64,000 nt of DNA from Toxotes chatareus. Taxonomy: Eukaryota; Chordata; Actinopteri; Toxotidae. Below, piece by piece: positions 1 to 13,662 of the stretch (positions are counted from its first letter, which is position 1; each line of letters starts with the position of its first letter). A model generated the notes under the pieces. That model was not told where the DNA came from and made no database searches. It saw nothing but the letters and a program-made list of their open reading frames with translations. Both the position numbers and the translations under genes were made by a program. The stretch lies in NCBI GenBank assembly GCA_016801885.1, contig CM028902.1:22845580-22909579 (forward strand), read 5' to 3'.

Positions 1-3000
1 GACATGTACGTACACACAACCAGAAACCAGGACAACAGCTGCAGATCAGTGAAGCTAAACCCAATAAAACTTACAATCAGTAGTCATGAAGCATTGCAAA
101 GATCAGGGGCAGCAGCAGGTGGAGATCTACAGTCAGTTTTATACGCTGCATACCCTGAAAGCAACTGTGGTTTCAGTACATGGCACTTTTGTTAGCAGTG
201 AAGCAAAGGGCTTCCATTTAATTTGTAAGCAGTAGCATGGTACAGTTTTTTTTTTTAAATTACAACTGACAGAAAAACAGAGAACAAGAAAACTTCCCTT
301 CCAAGGAAAAGGAGAGCATTTTTAATTTCTGCTTTGTTTTTATGACTATTCTAAATCAGCGCAGATGCATAAATTAGTTACTATAAAAGGGGTCTGGATA
401 AAGATGACGAATGTCAAAGTCCTGGTGGGGTATTTATTTTGGGGCTGAGGACTTTTTATCCTCGGTGTTGACAGTGAAGCAGACAAAGAGCCCGTTGAGG
501 AGTCTAAACAGAGGCCTGATTCTCTGACACACAGAGCTGTGTTCTTGTTGTGTTCAGCCTGGCAGAGCTCATGGGTTTGTCTCACTGGTGATGTCAAACC
601 AAACAAGTGAAACGACTTGAAGACAGAGGTGCTGGCTAGAATACCAAAGTGGTTAAAGGACAGGTGTCTTCAGGGAGGCTAAGCATCTACAGTGACTCTG
701 TGAGGTTGTATTTCACAGCTGTGCTAATGTCAGCATGCTAACGTGCTTGCAATTAAAACGTTAACATGCTGATGTTTAGCAGGTAGAATGTTTCCCATCT
801 TCACCATCTTAGTTTAAGGTTTACAGATACTAACGTTCAAACGTGCAAATTAGCACTAAACACAAAGTAAAGCTGAGGCTGATGGGAATGTCATTTGTTT
901 CACAGTGGAATATAAATGTCTGTACAGAATGTTATGGCCAGCCATCCAGTAGTTTCTGAGGTAGTTCAGTTTGGACAAAAGCGGTGGTCAAAGGAAAGAC
1001 CAATCGACAGAGACATCCACAGATCCAAGCTGTTCATGGGAATCATAAGACAAGTGTGAACTAAAGTAAACTAAAGACTGATTGTGCACAGGGTGAACCG
1101 ATGTTACAGTTGAAAACATAGCTGAAGTTAGATTTTTATTTTGAAGGAACTGTTACTCATTTTGTGTTTACTTTGGGCTCTTTCAGACGAGTTGGCTTGA
1201 CTTGTTTAAACTCTGAATCATTATAGGTGTCACCAAAGCCACTAGGATTAAAAGGTTTGTTTTTAATGATTTAACACCCCTCTGTAAGCTGAGGATGTTT
1301 TGTGAAACTTGGTCTGATGTGAAAAATATCTCCCCTTTTTTGTAATTCATCCACAGTTAATTCTTTCCATACAAGGTTTTTACCCAGTGGCAGCAAAGTG
1401 TGTCCAATCATACCACAACTATTCCATCTGTGACAAAGAGTTTCGTCCAACACTCCTTCAAACAATCATTTACTTATGAATTTCCAAATACATCCCAACC
1501 TTATCTGTTCTGACAGGACTTACAGTTTCACCAGATGCTGTTCATTAGTCAGACAGGTGGGTAAGCAGACTCGTTCTCTGTAAAATCCTTTCAGACACAC
1601 TTCTGCTGAAGGGCTACAGAAATACATAAACCTGACTTGACCAGCTTCACAGGAAAAGTCTGGCCCATTGTTTTGTTCATTAAAGTCTCATAAGTCATTT
1701 GATATACGTATTAAGAAATACTTTTTTCTTTGCTTTGTCTGAAGCAAATCTCTCTTTTCTATGAATGCATGTACAGAACACCTGTTTACTTTAAGGCCAA
1801 AAACAGCTCACTGAACCAAAAACAGACAATCTCAGGAATCAGTATAATGCAGAGTCAGAAGAGTCAGCAGTTCTTTGTCTTAAAGGGTCACCTTCAAACT
1901 CTGTTTGTTGTAAGAGTAAACTCTGTCTAACCTAACAACATGAGGAATAACACTGAGTAATGTTGAGCTTTGGCTTGTAAAATCTACTTGATCTCAGTGC
2001 TTGTGTTGAATCCACCACATAAGTGAGCAGGTGAGGACTCAGGCCAACATTATAAAGTCAAAGAAAAAGATGTGCCACTCCTTTATTTACTCATTTACAG
2101 TATCACTTTGCTCCTGCTGCCATTCCTCTACGTGTACATCCTGTTTACAGCCTGCAAAAATGATTGTACTGCTGATGCTGTTACTTCAAGTCCATGGCTT
2201 GACATTCATTCAGAGTTAAATTAAAAACATGCCACCTTAATAATCATTACCTCTATTGTTTATTTGTTCTAAAGTTATTTGCAGTTACAGTGCAACTACA
2301 GTATAACATCTGAGAACATGTGTAATGTTTTAATCAAATTAATGTAGTTCAGTTATTGAACTATTGACTCGATTAGTCAAATTTAATTAAACCAAACACT
2401 CACAGTCACATTACTGAGGCCTGATTGACCACCAGACTCTAATCCCCTCTAAAGCTGGGCAGACACTGTGTGGGTTTAGCCAGATTACAGCCCTGAACTG
2501 GTCACCCTCGACTAATTTTAGAACTGGGTTGAACTGCTGCCAGGCTGGTTGTCATTTTACATGCAGTTTGAGGGAGGGAGCCCCGATGCCTGATTAATTG
2601 ACAGTGATCTGGCGCTCGGTTGGATTTCAGGCATGTCCGAAATTGCGATCGGCTTTCTGCAGTTTGAGCAGCTCCACGTGGCTGCAGTCAGAGGATCCAC
2701 TGTGAACTGTAGTGAGTTCGTTGCTGGAATAGTGTTTTACATGTCGTGGCTAAAACTGGTGGTCTTGATATAAAACAGAACTTCACTGCAAATCAGACAG
2801 ATCACACCAGACTGTCTGAATGCTTTCCATTCACAGTAAGATTGCACAATGTAATGCTACCTTTCTCTGTTTTTATCAGGCCATCTTGTCTTGTCTGAAT
2901 AAACTTTGCTGAATTTGTCAAAAAGGCAAAAGCACTTATAGAAAGGTAGAAACAACAACAGGACAGAAAAAGCAGGGACAAAGAAAGACAGCAGGCAGGT

Positions 3001-3346
3001 CAACATGGATGTAAACAATGCAGGGTTCAAAATACTCAGTTTACAAATGTTTTAGGAAGAACAAAATGCATTCAACATGTTTGTTAGAGCTCAAGGATCC
3101 ACACAATGTGTTGCTGAGTAATAATCCTCAGGGTATGTTTAATTAAAGAACAAGAAGCCAGTGTGACACACTGAAAATGTAATCGCTTGTTAACCACCTG
3201 GAGGCTCAGAAATGATTTGATTAAACAGGACCTTTATCATATGGCATTTTTTTGTCCAAGTCAAAACAGTTTCTATGTTACAGATATTGCATAGTCACGT
3301 TTTATGCGTGTGTGTGTTTACATGTCTGTGTATCCGTGCGTATTAC
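1..3346 (-). other. Liprin-beta intron (3' part outside window)
   Basis: No exon-like conserved peptide is visible here on either strand. It contains one degraded fish interspersed repeat (about 690-1016) and otherwise AT-rich single-copy-looking sequence. Confidence 0.6.
690..1016. repeat. Degraded teleost interspersed repeat (GCTAAC/AGCACTAAACACAAAG family)
   Basis: The segment has the hallmark phrases of a very common fish repeat: AACATGCTGATGTTTAGCAG, TTAGCACTAAACACAAAGT, AGCTGAGGCTGATGGGAATG and, further on, a CCATCCAGTAGTTTCTGAG stretch. Recognition is from memory of repeated sequences in many fish introns; the class is not known to me. Confidence 0.6.
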
Positions 3347-3460
3347 CTGTTGAAGCATCTCCTCAGTGGAGGCCAGTTTCTGCCGGTGTTCCTCCAGAGA
3401 ACTTTCTAGATCTCTGATTTTCTCTCCCTGGGCCTCCACCTGGTCCGTCAGTACGCTCAC
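3347..3460 (-). CDS. ppfibp2: Liprin-beta coiled-coil exon
   Basis: Acceptor CCATTAG|GTGAGC and donor CAACAG|GTAATA bound 114 nt in phase 0. It encodes 38 residues with VSVLTDQVEAQGEKIRDLE and ending ASTEEMLQQ, strongly conserved in both liprin-betas. The heptad pattern continues the coiled coil from the previous exon. The following exon of the family (ELLSRTSLETQK-type) was not found in bases 1-3346, so it lies outside the window. Confidence 0.92.
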
Positions 3461-6400
3461 CTAATGGGTGACACAGTCAGAGTGAGGACGCACAGACAGA
3501 GGGCTGAGTGAACGGACACAGAAAAACCGGCAGAATAAAACCTAAAGCTTCTGTTGATACACATATATTATTACAGAAACAGTGAACAAAACATAGAAAT
3601 ATACCATAGCATTTTTTTTTTTTTTTACTGTTTTATAATGTCATCTGCACCACATACATATGCATGTAATTACCGTGTTTCTTTCTCCCCCTGTCATCCA
3701 CACAAACACACATTCATCCTGGCATTCCTCAACTCCAAAACAACACACATTTACTCAGCAGTCTGTCACTCAGGAATGTGCTACACATTTGCTATAATCT
3801 CCCTGACAACACATCCACCTCCTGCCAAACACACACACACACTACAACTCTTCCATTCTCCTAAACTATGCCAAATCCCTCTGACAGCATCTGATTCTCT
3901 GTCACTTCGGCTTCCATGATTTTTACCCCTGCAGCCACGTCCTGTCTCACAGCTCTCTGGCAATAAAGAATCTCCTGCAAAGTTTCAGGCTCAACATGTA
4001 TTTAAAATCCAGATTACACAAAAAGAAAATAAGGACACGGTGTGATTACAGAGACAAGGCAAGTGAATGATCTGGTAGCCTGCGCTTCCTAACAATGAAG
4101 CCAAACCATGAACAAGTGAGTAAATAAATGAGCGTGTGAAGATCCTGTGTTTCTTTAGCACCTAAAAACATGTATTCAACTAATACTTCAGCGTTAGTAA
4201 AAATACACCTTACCTTCTCTGTACCCTGCTGCTGAGCCACACACACACATAGATGGAGGTGAAAGTTCCCTATCAGGCTACAGGGAAGTTAGCTACTAAA
4301 CACAGAGTGTGTATATGCTAACACGGACCCACACACACACACACACACACACACTGAGGCAAGACAACAGCTCACGTAAACTCAGAGGCAGGTAAAGAGA
4401 AAGTCAAGCAAAAGAACCACAAAGAAGGGGACAAACTGTCAACAGCCAATTAAATCTTGTGTCAGGAAAAACAAGCCCCGGTCACCTGGGATATCGACCA
4501 ATCAGAGCTGACGCCAGATAAGGAATGTGTAACTAGTAGGTGTGTGTGTGTGTGAGAAATGAGACATGGACTTTAGGAAGCAGAGTCGTCCAGGCAGGTG
4601 GTGCACTTGAACTCAACATTAAAAAAGGATCCACTCACGTGGGCTCACCCAGAGCATAAAACAAACACACACATATAAGAGAGGAGAGCCTGAGGAGCAG
4701 TTTGAAACTATGATATGAGTTTTGATTGAAGCGGGAGGAATGTCAGAGACAGACTGTGGAGATCACAGCTGTATGAACCAGTTATTAAAGTGATCTAAGG
4801 GCAGACAGAGCCTGTTGACATCATGTAGTGCAGAGATATATCATCTTCTGCTTTAGCATAGTTGCACTGATGTTGGCAGTTATTGTAAAAGTCATCAGTA
4901 AACACATGCTCAGATGGTTTGAAGATGTCTGGGCATGTTTTGTTATGAAATAACACAAAACGTCCAAGGATTACAGACCAGACAACAAGCTGTTTTTTTC
5001 CAGTGTAGAAATCCGTCGAGACAAATCCCGAGCTCATACACTCACAACAGGGATTCAAATAATTGTGTCAAAATAAACACAAATGAACTTATAACTATTT
5101 TAATTTGATTGTGTTTTAGAAAAGTAGGACAGTGCACTGGATCTCAAGCAGAGAGATTATTATTTTATACATTTTTGTTTTTTGGCAACTGATCTGAACT
5201 CTTAAAGTTCAGTGAAACTTACTCTCACTAACTGTGAAATGAGCGCAAAGTGTCTCAGAACAAACTGATGTAACTTAGTGGTTGAGCAGTCTCTCTCTCT
5301 CAGTTGTAAATAGGACAAATAAACACACATACACACATATATACACACACACACAGCTCTGACCTGTAGCACCAGAGACTCCTTGTCTCCCTCTAGGCGG
5401 AGCAGTCGCTCTTGGTAGGTTTCATTGTTGGCTGGAGAACACAGGTTCACCTGGACAGAACACACATGAAAACAGAGCTGAGCCCACAGAGTCACTTTAT
5501 TCACCGACCAGCCTCAACATTAAAACCAGTTACCAGTTTTAATGCTGTGGCTGAATCACAGTAGGTGACTGAGTTAGTTTGATATGACTGATTATGATTG
5601 ATCTGATTTGTGTTATTATTAATAAAAGAAATCAAAGTTAGTTTAGTTTTAACCCTTTTAACTGTTATTAGATCAATGGAACCAGAAAAAAGTGATATTT
5701 AATAATGATATTAGGATGTGGGTATCTTTCTTAAATGCTAAACGTTGCAATTTGTTTATAATTTGATTGAAACAATTTACTAATTTTGTTTCAATAATCC
5801 CGTGAATAATAAAAAAATATCAATTACTAAACCCAGTTTTAAAAAGTCTCTGTGTTTGAAGACCCAGATCAGATAGATGGTAATGAGCAGGATCCTTTTA
5901 GCTGGCTAACATCACGTTAACCTGGATTAGTTAAGCCATGTTCGAAGAACAGGGCCCTAAACGTGTTTATCATCAGTGATGATTTAGGTGTGTCCTATCA
6001 TGCATGCAACATGAATTTGTATTTTATTACTGTTTTTACTTTACTTTAACTTAGTAGAGAAATTTCTCACTTTAACATTAAAGGGTCTTTTTGTGTTAGT
6101 GTCAAACAGCAGGAGGGGGAGTGAATACTTTTTGTAAGGACTGTATTGGCCGTCTGGAGCTGCAGATAAGAACTGAATGATATCTTGTTCTTTTTTTTTA
6201 ATCTTTGCGGGCCTGTGTCACAGATTTTCCCAAAAATCAGCAAAAATTACCGACATGTCTGTCAGGTCATGAATCACATACTGTGAGAGATGAGGTGGAA
6301 GCTGTAACAGCATAGCAGTGACAATATTATAGATTTAAGCTGTGAATTTATGGTTTGTTGTTTTTTTTTTCCAACACTAACAAGCTGCATCCATAAACCA

Positions 6401-9400
6401 CGGATGCTTGATTCATATACGTGACTGGTCTGAGCTAAACTGTTGACTGATTCCTGCAGAAGGAGCTGACAGAGCGGCTGCAGATTCAGATTTTTCACAA
6501 GCACATGATGCCGAGTTATGAAAGATCATCTGACTCATCTGACTCCCATTTATACAGAAATAGCCCAGCACTGGGAATAAATTATCAACATATTACTGAA
6601 GCTTGTGTTGTGATTTTCACAGTGCCACAACATTCCCAGCTCTGACCCCTCTGAGGGGAACAAAACATGGCTTAAATAAGCAGATGTGAATATATTTTCA
6701 GTAGCCACACAACCAAGCAGGAGAGAAAGCTGTGTTAGGCTTTGTCTGGAAATAGAAATGCTTTGCAGTGTGCATTTATGCAGACGCTGTGAAAGTGATC
6801 TTTCCTTTTGGTCAGACGCTCTTTTGCCAGTTCTGTAGTTTCTAGCTATTAAAGTTATGACAGGAAGGAAAAATTAAAGTCAAGCAGAACTATTTTAAAT
6901 GATGTAAGGCTTAAATTATGTAGTCCGAAAAGTTTCCATTTCTTTCTAAAAACTCAGATTATCCTGTCTTTGCGTGTCTGTGTCCGGGGCTGATTCCCTG
7001 GCTCCTTGCTGCTGCTGTTAACAGGGACACTCAGAAAGAGGACAACATTCTTATTAAGCTATGAAGCCTGGACATAATAAGATGATGGGTATTCTCTCAG
7101 TTTCAGAGCAGAGGAAAAGCACAACAGTCCCCTCCTGTCACAAATCCTCCCTTTCATTATAACCTGTTGACGTTAAAAGACATGTAGCAAAACTAAACTT
7201 CAGACTCCAGATGTTTAAGATGGGTGGTGTCTGCCCATGTGTTTTGAGGAAGTTCTGTCCTTTCAGTTAAATGCAGAACTATATGTAACTCATTTTTTTC
7301 ATAAATGCAAACTTTATCACTCAGATTTTAGACAGGTATCAGACATGAGATCAGTGCAACAAGCCCTTCAACCTAAATGACTGGATAAGATACACAGGAG
7401 CAGCGGGGATGCTGGACCTTTGTCATCATGGTAACAATGATAAACAGGCAGCTATGTTTGCGGAGCAGTTTCGTTAGGTCATGGTTTGGGTTAAAATAAG
7501 TACTTCGTTAAGGTTAGAGGACCTTTAGTCGTCATGGTTACAATAATAAGGTTACGCAACATTAAGGTTGTAGAGCGGTCACTGATGGTTTCACGTGTTA
7601 CAGTCCTGTATTTTGTCGAGCCACCCATCCACGCTGTCCTTCTCCTAATGCAGACGTTGTGTACTACGTTACCTGACTTTTCCCATAACAAACTGTTTCC
7701 ACAGACGACCCATGGTGTTGTTGGTTACAGAACAGTCTTGCTCAGTATATTTTCTGGCCACAGGAATGGATGGATGGATGGATCAATGGAAACAATGGAA
7801 CGGGACAATTCACTTTATCTACTGTGAAAGCTATAGCTCGTCATCATCACCCGACTCTGCAGTTCCCCTCAGCCCCACAGAGGGTTTCCTTCAGCTGACT
7901 GTTTTGGTTTTATGGTCCACAACTTTATGCTGAGAATTAACCTCACAACTATATCTGACTGTCTAAGAACACAGACAAAAGACCCTAAAATCAGCATGTA
8001 ATCCTCAATGATCCGTCTGCAGCTAAGGTTGAGTGAGTTCAGAGGATGTATACTAACGGAGCCTCCTGACACTGACCATATGGACACATTAAACTTATTA
8101 CCATAGTGTAAACTAAGGAAACAGAAAAGAAAACAGAGGGGGGAAGAGAGAGGGAGAGCGTGAGATCTAGAGAGGGTAAAATTATACTGAATGCTCTGAA
8201 TGCCGACGCTAGCAAAAACAGCAGTGTGGACAGAGATTATGTTTGAAAGTCTCCTTTAACTCTTAATAACGTTACAGTACAGCAGGACTTTTGTTTGTCA
8301 CTCCAGAGGAAGCAGTCAGGAAGTATTTGAAATGTGCTGTAATCAGAGATATTCCCATCAGACTGCAGAGAAGCATGGCCATTTGAGGGAGGTGACACGG
8401 CACTTGAAGGGGCTGATAAAGGAAACCAGGCCAGTCTGTTTCTATCTGTCTGTCATCGCCTGGTGGATTGACTGATAATGGAGGGAAAAGGCGGTATTTC
8501 AGAGGAGGGGCAGTAGTTGAAGGCAACCTACTACTTTATTGTAAGTGAAGGCATTTACATGAAGGGACATGACTGCTACTGCGACTGAGCTGAACATTTG
8601 CTATTTCTCTTGCAATCTTGTGCAGAGCATTTTACAATAAAAGCTGTGGCCAGTGGAGTGGGTGGGACTCCTAATGACATACGGTACCGTATACAGTATG
8701 ATCCCAGTGTCTAAGAATGCATGACAGCATACAGGACACCACCTACTTTTACTGACTCACAGAAAAAATGCTCTGTTTAACATTCACTGCTCTGTAAATT
8801 TACTGTATGCTGTGTTATCTATACAGTTTGTCTTGTTGAGGGTCACAGGGATTTACCACATGTATTTAGCACAACTCCTTCCTCAGCTGTAAAACCCACC
8901 GTAGGTAGTCTCTCTAGTCACACCACCGTGTTTCTAAATCCAATTTAAAGGCTGGACAAATTCAATTTTATGTCCGCACAGCCTGACAATCAACAATCCC
9001 TGTGGGTGTGTAAAGTGAACTTTAAGGTGAGTCAGTGGCCTCGAGGATGAACAGTCATTCACTTATTAATGCAGATCTGTATTTGACTGATATATATTTG
9101 TCTTGATAGCTCTAATGACGCTCTTACTTAAGTTACATACAGTGATGCAACACAGATAAAAACAGCTGTTCACTGTTGTGGAGCTCGCCGAGCCAAAGCC
9201 GCTGTAAAAGTGTTTGTGCAGCGAGTGGCAGCTGTGTGGCATGTTGATGCAAAAACTGGGCAGCTCTCTGACAGGAAATAAAGGTGAAACCAACACACAC
9301 ACACTGTGGTACACTGACTTGGAGGAACACAGACCATGTTTTTCTGTTTTTAACCCAATCTCTGACCCTTCATCTGAGCTGCACTGCTACATATCACTCA

Positions 9401-10873
9401 ACGTAACTGTCACTGTGGCAGTCTGAACAAACTGTCCATAAATTGACATGCGTCCTCTTTCACTGACAACGTTTGAAGTCAGAGAAAGTCCATGCACTTA
9501 GACCAGATCCCAACTCTGAGCCAGACACAGCTGTATCAGCCGCGTTCTATCTGTTAATCTGCTGCGTCAGCGTGTTCGGTCCGAGGCAGGGCAGAATGTG
9601 CTGGAAATAGCAGGATATCAGAGAAGCAGAAATCTGCAGAGTAACTGTCCACAATGAAGCGTGACACCACTGATGGTAAGAACGGGCAGCGTGGATGTAC
9701 GTTCCCTTACTCAGTTTACCAGCTGAAGAAGCCAGTAAAGAGACAAAGAGCGCCACCTGTAGTAATTTAAAGTCCATCTGCAGAGGACTGTGACCGGGTT
9801 TGTACAACAGGAGAGCAGATTCTTTTGCCCTTACAGTCACACAGAAAAGCATCACGTTACTCATCAAGTAACAGGCCTGCTCTGTTATTTTTGTTTAAGA
9901 TAAGCATGTGTAGCATAATTGAGGGTATTGTTTCACACAGTGCTCTGTGTGAGGATTGTTAGTGGCCCAAACAGTTGTTGGAAGTCTCTCTCTGAATGAT
10001 CTGTGAAGGTCACTTTAAAGGTCACGGTCTGAACACAATCTGAAATCAGCATACTCTTTAGGATGTCAAAGCTAAACTGGGAAAGCACTGATTTCAGATC
10101 AGAGTAACTTTTTTTTATATCTATAATAATCTGCTTATGACTCCAAAACATCACAAAACTCTGAGGACTGAACTGAAGACTCTCATTCCCGAAACTTTGC
10201 GTCTTAACAACGGCACAAATGCTGTTTGGCAAAGTCTTTCACTGATTAAATCCTGCAGTATCTGACACTGCTTTGTCAACAAGAGTCAGCTGATGGATAA
10301 GGCTTTTAATCTGATAACACAACTCTTGTGATGGGTGCCACACACGCACACACACACACACACACCCTAACAGCACCGCAAGTTGAGAAGCAGCACAGCT
10401 CTTGAGCTAAGGGAAATTACATCAGAAAACTGTCTGTCACCGGGAAATAAGACAATAAGAACAGGACAATAACATGCACCTAAACTGGGACAGCAATTCT
10501 CTCACACAGACAGAGGAGCTTATCCTTTTCCTTTAGATACTGCTCCTCCTTATTTTCCGAAGAAAACACTGTAAACTCCTTCGGGGCATCAGTTTAATGA
10601 AAGAACTGTGCTACGACAGCAGGGATGAAATGCGAAGAAAGAGGGAAAAAAAAAGAAACTTAAAAAGTAAAGACTCACCTTTTTGAGCCAGGAGAAGTGC
10701 CGGTAGAAGTCAATAGGAGTCTCCATGCTCCCTGCCCATCGCTGCCCTGCCTCTTCCCTCTCTGTTTATGTCCGATTTTAGCAGAATTTGTGTGTGTGTG
10801 TGTGTAAGCACAGCCCACAGACTGGACAAAGTAAGAGTGGATTCTTGAGTTTGGAGCATGTGAGTGCTGTCAA

Positions 10874-10933
<60 letters not shown>

Positions 10934-13626
10934 CTGCAGCTGTGGAGGAGGGCGTTTTACGATCTCTGGCTTCTGAGCAGGACAACTCCCCCCGTTTTTT
11001 GTCCCCCTCCTCCGACAGTGCTTCTCTCTGTCCTTTTCCTTTTTTTTTTTACTACCACTCTTCTTTCTTTTCCACTCTCTCTCGCTCCCTACTTTCTCCC
11101 CACTTATCTCTCTTTTCATCAGCCGCTTGCTGCCTCTTCCTCGCCCTCCTCTCTCCCCCTGTTCTGGCTGGAGCTGTTGCTCCTCTCCTCTTTTCTAACT
11201 TGTTACCCCCCCCTTCCTTTCTTTACTTCTGACTCGCTTCCTCTCTTTTCCCCTCTCTCCCTTCTGAGGTCCGTCTGACAGCCAAATGGCCAAGCCCATA
11301 AAGGAGGGGGGTGGTAGGAGGCTTTTTTGCTGTTTTTCTTCTTTCCCTGTCATCTGTTTTGTTTGTCTGAGTCTTAACCCATGTTTGCTCTTTCTCTCAG
11401 TTTCTCTCTCTTTCTTTCTCTCTCCCTCAGATAGTTCCTAATCAGCAGTATCTAATGTAAGACACGCAAACAAAGCAGCAACAGGCTGTAGTGACAGCAC
11501 AAACACAAACCATGCCAGATCTCTCTCCCTTGCTTGTGCTCCTCTTTTAATTGAGTTACAGTCCCACAGCCTGGAGACTTCAAAACACTGTCTGCAGGAG
11601 CGAAAGACTTTCTCTACCTCTCTCTCCCTTTCTTCTCTACCTCTCTCTAAAAAAAAAAAAGCTGCACATGTGTAGATCATGCAGATATCTAATGTCGTAC
11701 ATACAGAGCTGGGTGTGTGAGTTTTGAAGTATAAAGGGTGTATTACATAAAGGAACAGTCGGGTAATTATGTCACGTGACTTGTAGGAGTTCAAAGCGTT
11801 TTATCCAGAATTGAAAGTCAAAGTCACAGATAACTTAAAAGTTCTTAAAGGTTAGTTATTCAGAACTTTATGTTCTTCAGATGTAATGATTAATTTTTTT
11901 TGATATTATCAATAGACCAAATGACAGCACCGATCAGCCACAACATTCAAACCAGAGTAGCATGGGACAAAAAAATGCTGGTTAATGACACCATGTGTAA
12001 GATTTTAAAAAGTCCCACTCTGCTGACATTCAGTGCTAGAATAACAAAAACACACCAACTAGCTGCTTTAAGGCTGAAAAGTCCTGCGCGTTTTCAGTCT
12101 CTAACTGTCCAAACATTCTCTTTGACTGGTTTGGGGAAAACTTTAATCCTAAAATCTTAAACTTAGTCAGAAACACAGGATCGTCTGAAGACACGTTACC
12201 GTCTCTGGGTCAGCAGTTATGAGCAGCAGTCACAGGGCATCACAACTTCCTGCCAATAATACACTCATGATGCTTCCTGTGTTTACATGTGTGTATCTGA
12301 GAGCGTGTGTGTGTGTGTTTCACAGTGGATTATCCCTCAGAGGGAGGCCTGCAGGGTGCAGACTAATTGTAGAGCACAAGTGTCTTTAATCCTGTTCCTC
12401 CAGGTCAGCGGGGAGGAGCAGGAAGGAGGAGAAGGTGGACAGGATGAGGACAAGAGGGAGCAGCCAACCTTACTTACTAGCTGCCTTGATAAAGTGCCAG
12501 GCTTTTGTTCGTCTGCTATTGAAATCCACAGGCCACATGAAGTTTTCACTGGAACCTCTTTCCTCTGAAGAAATAGCCCCTTTGGAAACTGAGGTTTGTG
12601 GATTATCCAGACTAACAAGGACATAGTTCCTAGAAAGAAATCTTGCTGTTGAATTTTTCATATTACGAAAGCAAAATTATTAAACACCTTAAGTAACCAC
12701 ATTTCACTACTTTGCAACTCCACATGGTGTACAGTCAGGACCTGATTCCTCTTTGGTGAATTTCTGGAAGCATTTTTTGAGGCGTTCTCACAAACACAGC
12801 ACCTTATTTACCGTAAACTGTTCAACAAGTGTCAACAAGTGTGCAGCAAGAAACAGAAAAACATCTGCATAGGGACATAAAACCAAAATAAAAAAGCAAT
12901 GAGCCTTAATTACTGTCTATCTGTTAAGTTGAAATTTTGCTTCCAGGGAAAGACACAGTCATTGAAGTTAATGGCCTCCAGACCACAGACTAAGTTAAAC
13001 AGGTTCATAGCTGATTCACAACACGTCTCCATGAAATTTCCTCAATCTATTTAATCAACTGCTAAAAGTAAGAAACAAAGAAAGAAAGCAAGACAGGGAG
13101 GGAGGGAGGGAGGGCCAGTTACTGTGTGCAACATGTGAGACATCTGCTGTTCAAACAATGCAGGAGCTGAAAACGCAGCTGAACTGGAGCCAAGATCCAC
13201 TTTTCCTTTTCATGCTTAACTGTCTCAGTCAGTGTACAAAAGTCTGCACTGCTTTCTGTGCAGAAAACAGCAGCCTCTGCAGGACAAAACTCAGCAACAG
13301 CAGCAAACTGCAACAAACAACTGAACCTAGCAACAGCTGCATGTCAGTGAATTCAGAGGAAAACACAAAAGACTTTCAGACACGTTCAGTAATATACAGG
13401 AAAAACAGCTGAACATCCTAAAACACCATGTTCGAGTAGTTGGACCTTACCTCAACAGTCCTGAGCCATTCAGCCCTCTGTCCAAAGAGTGTCTAACTAC
13501 TATACTGTGTGCCTCATTTTCCAACAGACTCAAGTTAGAAAGTAGAGGGAGGGTGTCCAAACATGCAGAGTAACAAGGAGAGGAAAGAATAGCAGTGTGC
13601 TGTGAAAATGAAAAGAAGAGTGAAGG

Positions 13627-13662
<36 letters not shown>

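Larger units (their letters stand above)
5451..10678 (-). other. Liprin-beta intron between the alternative first exon and the coiled-coil start
   Basis: No coding exon was recognised. Contains a palindromic repeat copy (5502-5558), a Tc1-like end fragment (about 6080-6146), a short GGAT-repeat run near 7768-7782 and a CA tract near 10345-10364. Confidence 0.55.

Noticed and set aside
3554..3919. 121-codon plus-strand open frame
   Set aside because: Low-complexity T-, CA- and CT-rich sequence with no conserved peptide, inside a liprin intron.
2675..4641. CACGTG E-boxes at 2675-2680 and 4636-4641 as clock inputs to the liprin gene
   Set aside because: Six-base motifs occur by chance about every 4 kb, and these are deep in introns with no other promoter signs.
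10788..11232. Open frames of 62-122 codons rich in Val-Cys or Thr-His
   Set aside because: They are translations of the GT/CA microsatellite and the adjoining pyrimidine-rich block; composition is purely repeat-driven.
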